A DNA stretch of 64,000 nt from Pseudoxanthomonas sp. PXM01 (GCF_014851815.1 NZ_JACVAJ010000002.1:744001-808000); one strand, 5' to 3'. Shown: positions 8,962 through 17,911, numbered from the stretch's first letter. Notes: generated by a model from the sequence alone, not told the origin. Numbers and translations are program-made.

Positions 8962-10365
8962 ATGAATCAAAGCCGTAGCGCCCTGATCGTCGACGACGAA
9001 CGCGACATCCGTGAACTGCTGACGCTGACGCTGGGCCGCATGGGCCTGCGCATCGATACCGCCGCCAATCTCGGCGAGGCCCGCGAGCTGCTGGGCCGCA
9101 ACACCTACGACCTCTGCTTCACCGACATGCGCCTGCCCGACGGCAACGGCATCGATCTGGTCGGCGAGATCTCGCGCAATTACCCCAATACGCCGGTGGC
9201 CATGATCACCGCGTTCGGCAACATCGAACTGGCGGTGGAAGCGCTGAAGGCCGGTGCCTTCGACTTCGTCAGCAAGCCGGTCGACCTGGCCGTCCTGCGC
9301 GGACTGGTCAAGCACGCGTTGGAGTTGAACAACAGCGATCGCGCGCCGCCGCCGCCGCCACCGCCGGAACAGGCCAGCCGCCTGCTCGGCGCCTCGGCCG
9401 CGATGGACGGCCTGCGCGAGACCATCGGCAAGGTCGCCCGCAGCCAGGCGCCGGTCTACATCATGGGCGAGTCGGGTACCGGCAAAGAGCTGGTCGCCCG
9501 CACGATCCACGAACAGGGCGCGCGCGCGTCCGGCCCCTTCATTCCGGTCAACTGCGGCGCGATCCCCGCCGAGCTGATGGAAAGCGAATTCTTCGGCCAC
9601 AAGAAGGGCAGCTTCACCGGTGCGCATGCCGACAAGCAGGGCCTGTTCCAGGCGGCGAATGGCGGCACGCTGTTCCTCGACGAGGTGGCCGAGCTGCCGC
9701 TGCCGATGCAGGTGAAGCTGCTGCGCGCCATCCAGGAGAAGGCGGTGCGCCCGGTCGGCGCCTCCGGTGAGGTGCAGGTGGACGTGCGCATCCTGTCAGC
9801 CACCCACAAGGACCTGGGCGAACTGGCCGCGGACGGCCGCTTCCGCCATGACCTGTACTACCGCATCAACGTCATCGAGCTGCGCGTGCCGCCCCTGCGC
9901 GAACGCACTGGCGACCTGGCCCAACTGACCACCGCCATCCTGGAGCGGCTCGCCGCCCAGCACGGCCGCATGGCGCCGTCGGTGTCGCCGGAGGCGATGG
10001 AGGCGCTGGGCCGATATCCGTTCCCCGGCAATGTGCGCGAACTGGAGAACATCCTGGAGCGCGCGCTGGCCATGTCCGAGGGCCACAGCATCGAGATCGA
10101 CGACCTCTACCTGCCGCAGGCGCCGGCCGGCAAGAAGTTCGGTGGCGATTTCAGTCCTGGCGAGGTGGTCCGCGATGCGCCCGGCGCCGTGGACGTGGAC
10201 CCGGCCGCCGGTGGCGCCCTGCCCGACTACATCGAGCAACTGGAGCGCGCCGCCATCCAGAAGGCGCTGGAAGAGAACCGCTGGAACAAGACCAAGGCGG
10301 CCGCCCAGCTGGGCATCACCTTCCGGGCGCTGCGCTACAAGCTCAAGAAGCTGGGCATGGAGTAG
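8962..10365 (+). CDS. pilR: Sigma-54-dependent response regulator PilR
   Basis: The protein has 467 residues. The receiver domain (1-120) has phospho-acceptor Asp55 in CFTDMRLPDG, followed by a short poly-proline linker (129-135). The AAA+ domain has Walker A GESGTGKE (169-176) and GSFTGA (216-221), the PilR form of the GAFTGA loop that contacts sigma-54. A Fis-type helix-turn-helix lies at the C-terminus (WNKTKAAAQLGITFRALRY). PilR activates RpoN-dependent pilA transcription; three sigma-54 promoters are visible downstream in this window. Confidence 0.95.
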   Translation: MNQSRSALIVDDERDIRELLTLTLGRMGLRIDTAANLGEARELLGRNTYDLCFTDMRLPDGNGIDLVGEISRNYPNTPVAMITAFGNIELAVEALKAGAFDFVSKPVDLAVLRGLVKHALELNNSDRAPPPPPPPEQASRLLGASAAMDGLRETIGKVARSQAPVYIMGESGTGKELVARTIHEQGARASGPFIPVNCGAIPAELMESEFFGHKKGSFTGAHADKQGLFQAANGGTLFLDEVAELPLPMQVKLLRAIQEKAVRPVGASGEVQVDVRILSATHKDLGELAADGRFRHDLYYRINVIELRVPPLRERTGDLAQLTTAILERLAAQHGRMAPSVSPEAMEALGRYPFPGNVRELENILERALAMSEGHSIEIDDLYLPQAPAGKKFGGDFSPGEVVRDAPGAVDVDPAAGGALPDYIEQLERAAIQKALEENRWNKTKAAAQLGITFRALRYKLKKLGME

Positions 10366-10440
10366 GCCGTTCAAGGCCTTACGCCACACCTATATATATG
10401 TCTCGATGCAAACGTGCACGGCATCGCACAGTGACCCGGG

Positions 10441-10495
10441 TGACGCGAAGCGTCACATTCTGACGCAACCCGTCATCTCACCAAGGGAGCGTCAG
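10441..10495. promoter_or_regulatory. Cluster of TGACGC / GCGTCA motifs upstream of the first pilin
   Basis: Two inverted pairs, TGACGC-GAA-GCGTCA at 10441-10455 and TGACGCAACCCGTCA at 10461-10475, and a further GCGTCA at 10490-10495 lie about 180-230 nt upstream of the sigma-54 promoter. This is a typical distance for an enhancer-binding activator. The 428-nt gap 10366-10793 holds no gene. That PilR binds here is inference; another TGACGC occurs at 11228 ahead of the second sigma-54 promoter. Confidence 0.45.
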
Positions 10496-10668
10496 CGGAT
10501 TGGCGGAGAGCGGCCCGAAACGATCCATCGCTCAATCTGTGACACGAGCCGGGATTGACCGCATTCCCCGATACACAACGTAAAAGAATGATGCGATAGT
10601 CCCGCCCGACTTCGGTGTCAGGGTTTCCTCCCGGGGAAGTGTGGGGGAATCGCTGGGGGTATCAGAAG

Positions 10669-10686
10669 TTGGCACGCATCCTGCTC
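10669..10686 (+). promoter_or_regulatory. Sigma-54 promoter of the first pilin gene
   Basis: TTGGCACGCATCCTGCTC places GG at 10671-10672 and GC at 10683-10684 with exactly 10 nt between them. The -24 box matches TGGCACG perfectly and the -12 box (CTGC) has one mismatch. Transcription should begin near 10695, giving a leader of about 100 nt. It directly follows the gene for the sigma-54 activator PilR. Confidence 0.85.
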
Positions 10687-10793
10687 TACATCACCTGCAC
10701 GCGTCGTATGTTGTACGCGGCGCCCACGGTCCATGTAGGGACACGGGGCTTGTGTCCCTAACCATCAAGCCAAATCCTGAAAGGGGAAATACC

Positions 10794-11132
10794 ATGAAGA
10801 AGAACGCCCAGGGCTTCACCCTGATCGAACTGATGATCGTCGTCGCCATCATCGCCATCCTGGCCGCCATCGCGCTGCCGGCCTACAACAACTACCGCAT
10901 CCGCTCGGCCGAGAATGCCTGCCTCGGCGAAGCCAAGGCCTACATGAACTCCTGGCTGGCCGCTTCGGTGTCCGATCTGGATCTGCCCAACCACGCCAGC
11001 CTCTCCGCGTGCACCCCGCTGGCTGCTGCTCCCTCGGGCTCCGGTAACACGACGTTCACGCCGGCCGCCCCGGGCGACGCCGATACCACCTGCTCCAACA
11101 CGACCGCGACCTGCTCGATCGCCGGCCGCTAA
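10794..11132 (+). CDS. pilA: Type IV major pilin (short form), copy 1
   Basis: This is a 112-residue prepilin with leader MKKNAQG cut before Phe8 (G/FTLIE), the conserved Glu at mature position 5 and a hydrophobic alpha-1 helix. The mature protein is only about 105 residues, short for a major pilin. Four cysteines (43, 73, 100, 107) suggest two disulfides, the last pair forming a C-terminal loop. The Ser/Thr-rich segment 78-106 is a possible glycosylation region. AGGGGAAAT precedes the ATG. The upstream sigma-54 promoter and downstream terminator make it a single-gene transcript. Called a major pilin from context. Confidence 0.9.
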   Translation: MKKNAQGFTLIELMIVVAIIAILAAIALPAYNNYRIRSAENACLGEAKAYMNSWLAASVSDLDLPNHASLSACTPLAAAPSGSGNTTFTPAAPGDADTTCSNTTATCSIAGR

Positions 11133-11154
11133 GTTCAGCGTCAAGCGTTTCCAC

Positions 11155-11187
11155 GAAAAGCCCCTCTTACGAGGGGCTTTTCTTTTG
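11155..11187 (+). terminator. Intrinsic terminator after the first pilin
   Basis: A 12-bp perfect stem (11155-11166 with 11171-11182) with loop TTAC is followed by TTTT. It isolates the first pilin transcript from the second. Confidence 0.93.
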
Positions 11188-11267
11188 GTCACTGCTCGCG
11201 ATCAGCGCATTCTCGCTACACAATCCGTGACGCCGATCCCGCTTCTCGTGAAATCCAGCCCGCCATC

Positions 11268-11284
11268 TGGCTCAATGTTTGCTT
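11268..11284 (+). promoter_or_regulatory. Sigma-54 promoter of the second pilin gene
   Basis: TGGCTCAATGTTTGCTT has GG at 11269-11270 and GC at 11281-11282, 10 nt apart, with a perfect TTGC -12 box and two mismatches in the -24 box. It lies about 40 nt ahead of the second pilin ATG. A TGACGC motif lies 35 nt upstream at 11228-11233. Confidence 0.8.
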
Positions 11285-11322
11285 GTGAGCAGCGGGAGAA
11301 CGCTTTCAACGGGGATACCATC

Positions 11323-11652
11323 ATGCGCAGTTCTGCACACGGCTTCACACTGATCGAACTGATGATCGTGGTGGCCATCATCGCCATCCTGGCCGCTATC
11401 GCCATGCCGGCCTACAACAACTATCGCGTCCGCTCGGCCGAGACCGCCTGCTTGGCCGAGGCCAAGAACTACGCCAACTTCTCGTTGGCCGCGATCTACA
11501 ACAACTCGACACCCGCCGCAGCGACGGCAAGCGCCTGTGCCAGCATCGACACGGCCACGGACATCGACACGGACATTACCGGCACTCCGCAGTCGCCGGG
11601 CACTCGCACGACCAACTGCGACATGAATACCGGAAGCTGCTCACTCAACTGA
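11323..11652 (+). CDS. Type IV major pilin (short form), copy 2
   Basis: This 109-residue prepilin (leader MRSSAHG, cleavage before Phe8) is nearly identical to copy 1 over residues 8-48 and then diverges. The four cysteines (43, 72, 99, 106) keep the same spacing, so the fold is shared while the surface differs. Thr and Ser are abundant between residues 60 and 98. The ATG at 11323 is chosen because it leaves the canonical 7-residue leader; the frame is open further upstream but crosses the sigma-54 promoter. The GT-C gene follows 98 nt downstream. Confidence 0.9.
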   Translation: MRSSAHGFTLIELMIVVAIIAILAAIAMPAYNNYRVRSAETACLAEAKNYANFSLAAIYNNSTPAAATASACASIDTATDIDTDITGTPQSPGTRTTNCDMNTGSCSLN

Positions 11653-11750
11653 TCTAGCCGCCTTCGCGCAGCACTTCGTACGGACAGCTGCATCCGACCG
11701 ATGCCGATGGCCGATAATCCGGCCACTGGTCGTCCATCACGCGAACGTAC

Positions 11751-13625
11751 ATGCCCCACACCCTCGGCCGCTTCCTGCTGCCCACCCTGCTAGTCGCCCT
11801 GCTTGCAGGCGTTCTGTTCACTCCCGGCCTGCCGGGCGCCTTCGTCTTTGACGATCTGCCCAACATCGTCAACGACGAGAACCTCAAGCTGACCGAGCTG
11901 AGTACCGAAGCGCTCGTCAATGTGGTCACCTCGCCCCAACGCTCCGGCACGCTGCGGATGCTGCCCACGCTCAGCTTCGCCATTGACCACTGGCGGGCCG
12001 GCAGCATGGACCCGGCAACGTTCAAGATCACCAACATCATCATCCATGCCGTCACGGCACTGGTCCTCGCCTGGTTCTTCCGCAGCCTGCTGCTGATGAC
12101 CGGCGTATCCGCAAGGCGGGTAGTGTGGATCGCTCCCGCCCTGGCCCTGGCCTGGGCCATCCATCCGCTGCAGGTGTCTTCGGTGCTGTACGTGGTGCAG
12201 CGCATGCAGACCATGGGCACGCTGTTCCTGGTGCTCGCCCTGTGGGCCTACCTGCAGGCGCGGCAGGCCCAGGTCACCGGCCGCCCAGGTCGTACGGGCT
12301 TCCTGCTGGCCGTGCTGTGCTGGGCCATCGCCTTGGGCTGCAAGGAAGACTCCGTGCTGTTGCCTGCCTATGCGCTGGCGCTGGAGCTGACCGTATTGCG
12401 CTTCGCCGCCGCCGACGCACAGCTCGCCCGGCGGCTGCGCATCGGCTATCTGCTGGCGGTCCTTGCCGGCTTGGCGGCGTTCGTACTTGTGATCGTTCCC
12501 AGCCATTGGAGCCCGGACACGCTGGCGCATCGGAACTTCTCCACGCCGGAACGCCTGCTCACCCAGGGCCGCGTGCTGTGCATGTACCTGTGGCAGATCG
12601 TCTGGCCACTGCCCCAACAGATGCCGTTCTACTACGACTGGCTACAGCCTTCCCGTAGCCTGCTGCAGCCCTGGACGACCCTGCCCGCCATCGCCGTCCT
12701 GCTGGCCCTGCTTGCCAGTGCATGGCGGCTGCGAACAACGCTGCCGCTGTTCTCGCTGGGCGTTCTGCTGTTCTTCGCCGCCCACAGCATCACCAGCAAC
12801 GTGATCGCGCTGGAACTGGCCTTCGAGCACCGCAATCACTTCGCGCTGATCGGCGCGGTGTTGGCCATCGGCAGCCTGCTGGCGGCCGCGTTCAGGCGCA
12901 TCGATATCAAACCCCTCGTCCAGGCAGGCGCATGCATCTTCTTGCTTGTGGCCTTGTCCACAGCCACCCTGTTGCGCGCCCATAGCTGGCGCAGCAGTCT
13001 CTCGCTGGCAGAAGCCAACGCGCAGCACGCGCCCCTGTCCGCACGCGCGCAGATTGCTCTCTGCGCGGAGTACTTCGAAGTAGGGGGCGGGGTGACACCG
13101 AACAATCCGCGCCTGGACGATGCCATCGCAAGTTGCGAGGCAGGCACGACGGCAGCACCGGAGTCCCTTAACAATCCTGCGCTCCTGATCGTGCTGAAGA
13201 CGCTTCGCGGCGACATCACGCAGGCGGACTGGGATCTCTTCCAGCAACGGTTGCAAGCCGTCCACATGACCTGGGACAACCGCCGTGCTCCCAACATCCT
13301 GATCTACCACTTCCGCAAGGGCGTGGCGCTGGACAAGCGCGAGCTGCTCAAGGTTCTCGACACACTGATTGAGCGTGCACCGCCATCCGAAGAACCTTTC
13401 AGCATGGTGTCACGAGGCTACTTCGTGTTGAACGATCTGGGAGAGCCCGACCTCGCGATGCCGTACTTCATCCGCGCCATCGAAGCGGCAGCTCCCCAAG
13501 ATCCGTTCCCGCAGCAACTGGCGGGAGAGCTGCGGGACAAGGGCAGGCCGGACCTCGCCGAAAAGGTAGAGCGCGCCGGTTTGTCCCGCCGTGGTGCGCC
13601 CCGCGCATCAGGCAGCAATCAGTAA
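11751..13625 (+). CDS. Polytopic GT-C type glycosyltransferase, probable TfpW-like pilin glycosyltransferase
   Basis: The protein has 624 residues with roughly ten or more hydrophobic helices (about 8-28, 95-120, 125-145, 150-165, 180-215, 228-245 and several to 410). A soluble C-terminal region of about 200 residues looks like TPR-type helical repeats. The first periplasmic loop has FVFDDLPNIVND (Asp34-Asp35), the acidic pair typical of GT-C enzymes that use polyprenyl-phosphate sugars. Its position right after two pilins matches TfpW of group IV Pseudomonas aeruginosa pili, which modifies pilin threonines. It is longer than TfpW, and eukaryotic TMTC-like O-mannosyltransferases share this layout. 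Donor sugar and target are inferred. Confidence 0.7.
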   Translation: MPHTLGRFLLPTLLVALLAGVLFTPGLPGAFVFDDLPNIVNDENLKLTELSTEALVNVVTSPQRSGTLRMLPTLSFAIDHWRAGSMDPATFKITNIIIHAVTALVLAWFFRSLLLMTGVSARRVVWIAPALALAWAIHPLQVSSVLYVVQRMQTMGTLFLVLALWAYLQARQAQVTGRPGRTGFLLAVLCWAIALGCKEDSVLLPAYALALELTVLRFAAADAQLARRLRIGYLLAVLAGLAAFVLVIVPSHWSPDTLAHRNFSTPERLLTQGRVLCMYLWQIVWPLPQQMPFYYDWLQPSRSLLQPWTTLPAIAVLLALLASAWRLRTTLPLFSLGVLLFFAAHSITSNVIALELAFEHRNHFALIGAVLAIGSLLAAAFRRIDIKPLVQAGACIFLLVALSTATLLRAHSWRSSLSLAEANAQHAPLSARAQIALCAEYFEVGGGVTPNNPRLDDAIASCEAGTTAAPESLNNPALLIVLKTLRGDITQADWDLFQQRLQAVHMTWDNRRAPNILIYHFRKGVALDKRELLKVLDTLIERAPPSEEPFSMVSRGYFVLNDLGEPDLAMPYFIRAIEAAAPQDPFPQQLAGELRDKGRPDLAEKVERAGLSRRGAPRASGSNQ

Positions 13626-13737
13626 GCGAAGCCAGCACGTACGGCACGAGAGCGAACGACACTCCAGGCGGCGTTCGCATCCGTACCCGCCAGCAGCATA
13701 GGACGATATCGACGAGGTGATGGAGAACCCGCGCCTC

Positions 13738-14850
13738 TCAGGATCGCCCCGTGCGTCTGGCATGGCGATCCAGGGTGAGCCGCAACATGGCTGCACAGTC
13801 CTGCCATTCGGGTGATGCCACGTCGGGAATGGACGGTATCGACAACTGTGCCGAGATCCTTTCGGCCAGCATCTGCACATCGCCCGGTGCGTAGAGCGAT
13901 TGCGGGCTGGATGCGAGAAGCGCTTCGACATCACCCAATGCTGCGGCAACCACGGGTATCCGCATCGCCAGCATTTCGTGCAACTTCAGCGGAAAGCAGT
14001 AGCGCCCGAATGCGGAGTCGCGATTGCAGACTACGCCGACGTCCAGGGCGGCCAACAACTCCGGCACGCCTTGTTGGGGCAACATCCCGAGATCCACTAT
14101 CCGCGGATGGCGCCGACGGCCGAAGCTGCCGTCGGTAGGGCCCGCGTGGACCAGCCACAGGCCGGCGTCGTCCTGGGCAAGCCGTTCGAAGGCGTCGAAC
14201 AGGTCGCTGATGCCCCGGTCCGCCGTCAGTGCGCCGGCCGTCCCGATGATGCGCGCATCCTGGGGCAATCCCAGCGACGCCCGTGCATGGGTCTTGTCCC
14301 GCTCATGGAACAGGTCCTTGCGGATGCCATTGATGACCACATCGATGGGGCGAGTCGTGTGATAGCGCGTACGCACGTAGTCGGACAGCGTGTCGCTGAC
14401 GGTCGTGAGCGCAGCCGCTTGCCTGCAGGCCGACCGGAACGCCGTGGTCAAGCCAGGGGTTCGCGACAAGCCGAAACTTTCGTAGTTGTCGTAGAGGTCG
14501 ATCACGCACGGAATGCCTCTGCGCTTCGACCAGCGCATCGCCAACACCGCCTGCAGCATGTCCGAGCTCGCCCAGACGACATCCGGCGTCCAGTCCGATG
14601 TCATGGCATCGAGCCAGGCATCGTGCCGGATGAGACCGACAGGTATCGCATTGCGGGAACGCCACTCCATCCCTGCATCGTCGAAGCGGCCGGCATCCGC
14701 ACCGGTTCGTCGACGGTAGCTGAGCGTGCAGATGCGTACTTCATCTCCCAGCTTCGACAGGCCAGCAGGCAGTTGGTACAGCCTCCCGAACCGGTCATTC
14801 ACCAGATCCTTTCCGGTGTACTGGCGTTTGCAGATCACCAGGACGCGCAT
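13738..14850 (-). CDS. Glycosyltransferase family 4-like protein (last gene of the glycan operon)
   Basis: The 370-residue protein begins MRVLVICKRQYTGKD, a typical N-terminal GT-B strand. The C-terminal donor half has GTAGALTADRGISDLFDAFE and the loop FPLKLHEMLAMRIPVVAA, where the GT4 E-x7-E pattern is replaced by KLHEML. It likely moves a nucleotide-sugar residue onto a lipid-linked or protein glycan in the cytoplasm. The ATG overlaps the upstream GT stop by one base (TGATG), giving coupled translation. A GTG one codon earlier is possible. Specific sugar unknown. Confidence 0.8.
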   Translation of the reverse strand: MRVLVICKRQYTGKDLVNDRFGRLYQLPAGLSKLGDEVRICTLSYRRRTGADAGRFDDAGMEWRSRNAIPVGLIRHDAWLDAMTSDWTPDVVWASSDMLQAVLAMRWSKRRGIPCVIDLYDNYESFGLSRTPGLTTAFRSACRQAAALTTVSDTLSDYVRTRYHTTRPIDVVINGIRKDLFHERDKTHARASLGLPQDARIIGTAGALTADRGISDLFDAFERLAQDDAGLWLVHAGPTDGSFGRRRHPRIVDLGMLPQQGVPELLAALDVGVVCNRDSAFGRYCFPLKLHEMLAMRIPVVAAALGDVEALLASSPQSLYAPGDVQMLAERISAQLSIPSIPDVASPEWQDCAAMLRLTLDRHARRTGRS

Positions 14851-15983
14851 CACGCCTCCGCCTCCACAAGCGCTTCCAGCCGTTCAAGATTGCGTGCCGC
14901 CACGTCCTCTATACGGAACCGCTGCTCGACGATCGATCTCGCCGTGTCGCCACGTGCGCGCCACTCCTCGTCCGTCGCCGACAGCATCGCTTCCAGCGTC
15001 GACGCCAGGCTTGCGGTGTCTCCTGCGGCGCACACCCACCCCGCTCCCTCCTGCACGGCAAGATCAATGCCGCCGCAGGATGTGCACAGCACGGGAAGCC
15101 CTGCCTCCATCGCCTCCAGCGCGGAATTGGACATCCCCTCGTAACGCGAGGGGAGCAGGAAACCGTCCGCCATCGCCAGCTTCGCCCTCACGTCATCCTT
15201 GTCCAACACGCCGGCAAACCGCACGACATGCCCCAGCTCCGCGGCGTCGACGCGCTCGGCAAGCGATTGTCGCAGAGGGCCGTCGCCGTAGAGATCGATG
15301 ATGCACCGATCCGCGAGATGCCCGATGCGTGCCAATGCGTCAATGAGCAGATCCAGACCCTTCTGGTGCACGAAACGGCCTGTCCACATCAGGCGTTTCG
15401 GGCGACCGGCTCCATTCCGCCGGATCAGGGGCCCGACGTCGATGCCATTGGGAATCCTGCTCCGCCGCGGGCGGTTCAGGCCGATTGCATCCAGTTCTCC
15501 GGCAATGTCCTCATTGATGAGGTTGATCGCATCCACCTGGCGGTCCAGCAGGCGCCGCCAAAGCGGCCACCCCGGCACCGACAGCAGGAAACTCGCATCT
15601 CCCTGTCCCTTCGCGTTGATGGGAACCACCATCACCGGCCAACGCACCATGCGGATCCATTTGGCGAACGACAGGCCCAGTGCTGCATCCCCCATTCCCC
15701 GACAGTAGACGACATCGAATCGCGCGCGATTCCGCCAGACGAACACCAGCAACGACGCGAGATATGTCGCACCGCGGATGCCACGTCCCATGTTGTCCAT
15801 CGTGCCGATCCGGTGTGTCCTGACGCTCGCCTGCCCGAGTTTGGCGTTTCCATCGGGGATGCGGAAACCCGCCACTTCGACGCGCGCACCCAAGCGGCAC
15901 CAATGCTCGATGAGACGCGCGGTCTGATGCTCCGCGCCACCCATGACCCAGGGCGGCAGGTTCGCGAGCACCAGCACCCGCAT
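14850..15983 (-). CDS. Glycosyltransferase family 4
   Basis: The protein has about 377 residues with a clear GT-B fold. The N-terminal acceptor domain has MGGAEHQTARLIEHW. The donor domain has RLMWTGRFVHQKGLDLLIDA, DGFLLPSRYEGMSNSALEAMEAGLPV and a DGPLR loop, and the second of these carries the GT4 E-x7-E pair. MRVLVLANLPP is taken as the start; an ATG five codons earlier (15998), overlapping the asnB-like stop, is equally open. It sits between the amidotransferase and another GT4 in one tightly packed operon. Sugar and acceptor are unknown. Confidence 0.85.
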   Translation of the reverse strand: MRVLVLANLPPWVMGGAEHQTARLIEHWCRLGARVEVAGFRIPDGNAKLGQASVRTHRIGTMDNMGRGIRGATYLASLLVFVWRNRARFDVVYCRGMGDAALGLSFAKWIRMVRWPVMVVPINAKGQGDASFLLSVPGWPLWRRLLDRQVDAINLINEDIAGELDAIGLNRPRRSRIPNGIDVGPLIRRNGAGRPKRLMWTGRFVHQKGLDLLIDALARIGHLADRCIIDLYGDGPLRQSLAERVDAAELGHVVRFAGVLDKDDVRAKLAMADGFLLPSRYEGMSNSALEAMEAGLPVLCTSCGGIDLAVQEGAGWVCAAGDTASLASTLEAMLSATDEEWRARGDTARSIVEQRFRIEDVAARNLERLEALVEAEA

Positions 15984-15990
15984 GACCGAA

Positions 15991-17892
15991 TCAACCATGG
16001 CGCCGCAGCCACGCGAGGTAGGACAGCGCTGCCCACAGGGCATAGGCGGCGTCCCGCCTTCCGGACAGATGCGCCTTCCAAATGCCGTCGACGTGAGCGC
16101 GTGACGGCAGCGCGTCGCCCATGCTGGACATCAGCTCCGTTGCCCACGGCTTGAGGGGACCCCGCAACCAGTCTCCGATCGGCACGTCGAAGCCCTGCTT
16201 CCTGCGTTGCGCGACCTCACCCGGGATTCGCCGGGTGAGCAATGCCCGCAGCCAGCGCTTCCCTTCGCCACGTCCCGCGTGGCTGCCCGGGGGCAACTGC
16301 CACGACAGAGCCTGGATCCGTGGATCGAGCAAGGGGACGCGCATCTCGAGTCCGACCGACATGCTGGCCCGGTCCACCTTCGTATGTATCCCTTCCGGCA
16401 ACCCGAGTATCTGATCGACAAATCGCATGCGCTCCCCGGACGCGTGCAGCGTGCGTGGCGGCGAAGGCCAATGCGGCCACCGTCCCCTCATCTCGGGTGC
16501 ACCTTGCGCCATCGACTCGGGAAACTGCAGTACGCGGCGGTAATAGTCGTCGAAATCCAGCGCCGCCAGGCGTCCTCCGAGCCGGCCACTGGCGCGTGAT
16601 GTGCTCCCGATGGGGAGCACGTCTGAGAGCGTACGCAGTCCGGCACCTACACCTTGCCTACCTCGGGAGCCCAAGCTACCTGCAGCGCTCCACCATGCTT
16701 TCGCGTCGAGATGCCGCTGATAGCCTTCGAACAGTTCATCTCCCCCATCGCCCGTCAGTGCGACAGGCGCCTTTCGACGAACCGCCTCGGAGACGAGCAC
16801 CGCAGGGATCTGTGCGGGGTCCGCGAAAGGTTCGTCGTAGATGTCCGGCAACCGATCAACCAATGCCAATGCGGCGCCGGCGGGGCATCGGATCTCCTCA
16901 TGCAGCGTGCCGAGTTGGCGTGCCACGGCGGCGGCGTGCGCCGATTCGTCCACGCCGGGCTCATCGAACGCCACGGTGAAGGTCCTGACCTGCCCCGGCG
17001 CATGACGCACCATGCTCGACACGACGAGCGTCGAATCGATGCCTCCGGAGAGCAGTGCAGCGACCGGAACATCCGCCTGCATGCGAAGGCGGACCGCGTC
17101 GTCGAGCAGGGCATCAAGCCGGTCGAGCCATTCGTTGTCGCTCAGGCCCTGCTCGCGCGCGCCGTCCGCAGGCAGTTGTTCCTCGAGGCGATGCCACGGC
17201 GTGAGCCGGGCGGCGAATTCCTCGCAGGAGGGCACGCGCGCTTCGTCGCCGGGACGCAGCACGAGGCAGCCGCCCGCAGGCAGCTTGAAGACACCGGGAT
17301 GGATGCTCAGCGGCGCAGGCACATAGCCGAACGCCAGCATCCACGACAGCGCGTCATGATCGACGCCCCCACGCCAGTCAGGGTGCGTACGGAGCGCGGA
17401 CAACTCGGACGCAAACGCGATGCCGCCACCGATCCAGCCCACGTAGAGGGGCTTCTCGCCAGTGGCATCCCGCGCCAGCCACAGCTCCTGCTTCTCGCGA
17501 TCCCAGACCGCAATCGCAAACATGCCATTGCACCTCGCCAGCGTCTCAACCACGCCATGGCGGGCGATGCATTCCAGCAGAACCTCGGTATCCGAGTGCC
17601 CTCGCCAGGGAATCGAATGCCCGGCATCAAGCTGTGCCCTGAGATCACGGTGGTTGTATATCTCGCCATTGAAGGCGATGACCCATCGCTCGTCCGCGGA
17701 CGCCATCGGTTGTGCCCCGGCAGGGCTGAGATCGACGATGGCAAGCCTGCGGTGAGCGAATCCCACGGGGCCATCTGGATTCCATATTCCCTCGCTATCG
17801 GGACCACGGTGGCGCAGGGCCGTCGCTGCTGAGCCGAGGAACCCTCGCCTCGTCGATGCGCTTCCTCCCAGAAAGCCAGTCAAGCCACACAT
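15991..17892 (-). CDS. Asparagine synthetase-like glutamine amidotransferase of a polysaccharide cluster
   Basis: The protein has 633 residues. The N-terminal Ntn glutaminase domain has catalytic Cys2 (MCGLTGFLGG), the RHRGPDSEG loop and FNGEIYNH. The C-terminal ATP-pyrophosphatase domain has SGGIDS at 282-287 and the later TGDGGDELFEGYQRH. The reaction is glutamine-dependent, ATP-driven amide formation. In sugar clusters such paralogues (for example WbpS-type proteins of O-antigen loci) are thought to amidate uronic acids or aminoacyl substituents rather than make asparagine. Its place between a methyltransferase and glycosyltransferases supports that role, but a housekeeping asnB function cannot be excluded. 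Confidence 0.85.
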   Translation of the reverse strand: MCGLTGFLGGSASTRRGFLGSAATALRHRGPDSEGIWNPDGPVGFAHRRLAIVDLSPAGAQPMASADERWVIAFNGEIYNHRDLRAQLDAGHSIPWRGHSDTEVLLECIARHGVVETLARCNGMFAIAVWDREKQELWLARDATGEKPLYVGWIGGGIAFASELSALRTHPDWRGGVDHDALSWMLAFGYVPAPLSIHPGVFKLPAGGCLVLRPGDEARVPSCEEFAARLTPWHRLEEQLPADGAREQGLSDNEWLDRLDALLDDAVRLRMQADVPVAALLSGGIDSTLVVSSMVRHAPGQVRTFTVAFDEPGVDESAHAAAVARQLGTLHEEIRCPAGAALALVDRLPDIYDEPFADPAQIPAVLVSEAVRRKAPVALTGDGGDELFEGYQRHLDAKAWWSAAGSLGSRGRQGVGAGLRTLSDVLPIGSTSRASGRLGGRLAALDFDDYYRRVLQFPESMAQGAPEMRGRWPHWPSPPRTLHASGERMRFVDQILGLPEGIHTKVDRASMSVGLEMRVPLLDPRIQALSWQLPPGSHAGRGEGKRWLRALLTRRIPGEVAQRRKQGFDVPIGDWLRGPLKPWATELMSSMGDALPSRAHVDGIWKAHLSGRRDAAYALWAALSYLAWLRRHG

Positions 17893-17911
17893 GGCAATGA
17901 GCCCCGAACCA

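Noticed and set aside
9344..9367. CCG repeat in pilR as a phase-variable tract
   Set aside because: It encodes an in-frame proline linker; triplet changes would not switch the gene off.
10555..10586. TTGACC plus TAAAAG as a sigma-70 promoter of the first pilin
   Set aside because: Spacing of 20 nt is too long, and the sigma-54 element at 10669 explains the gene.
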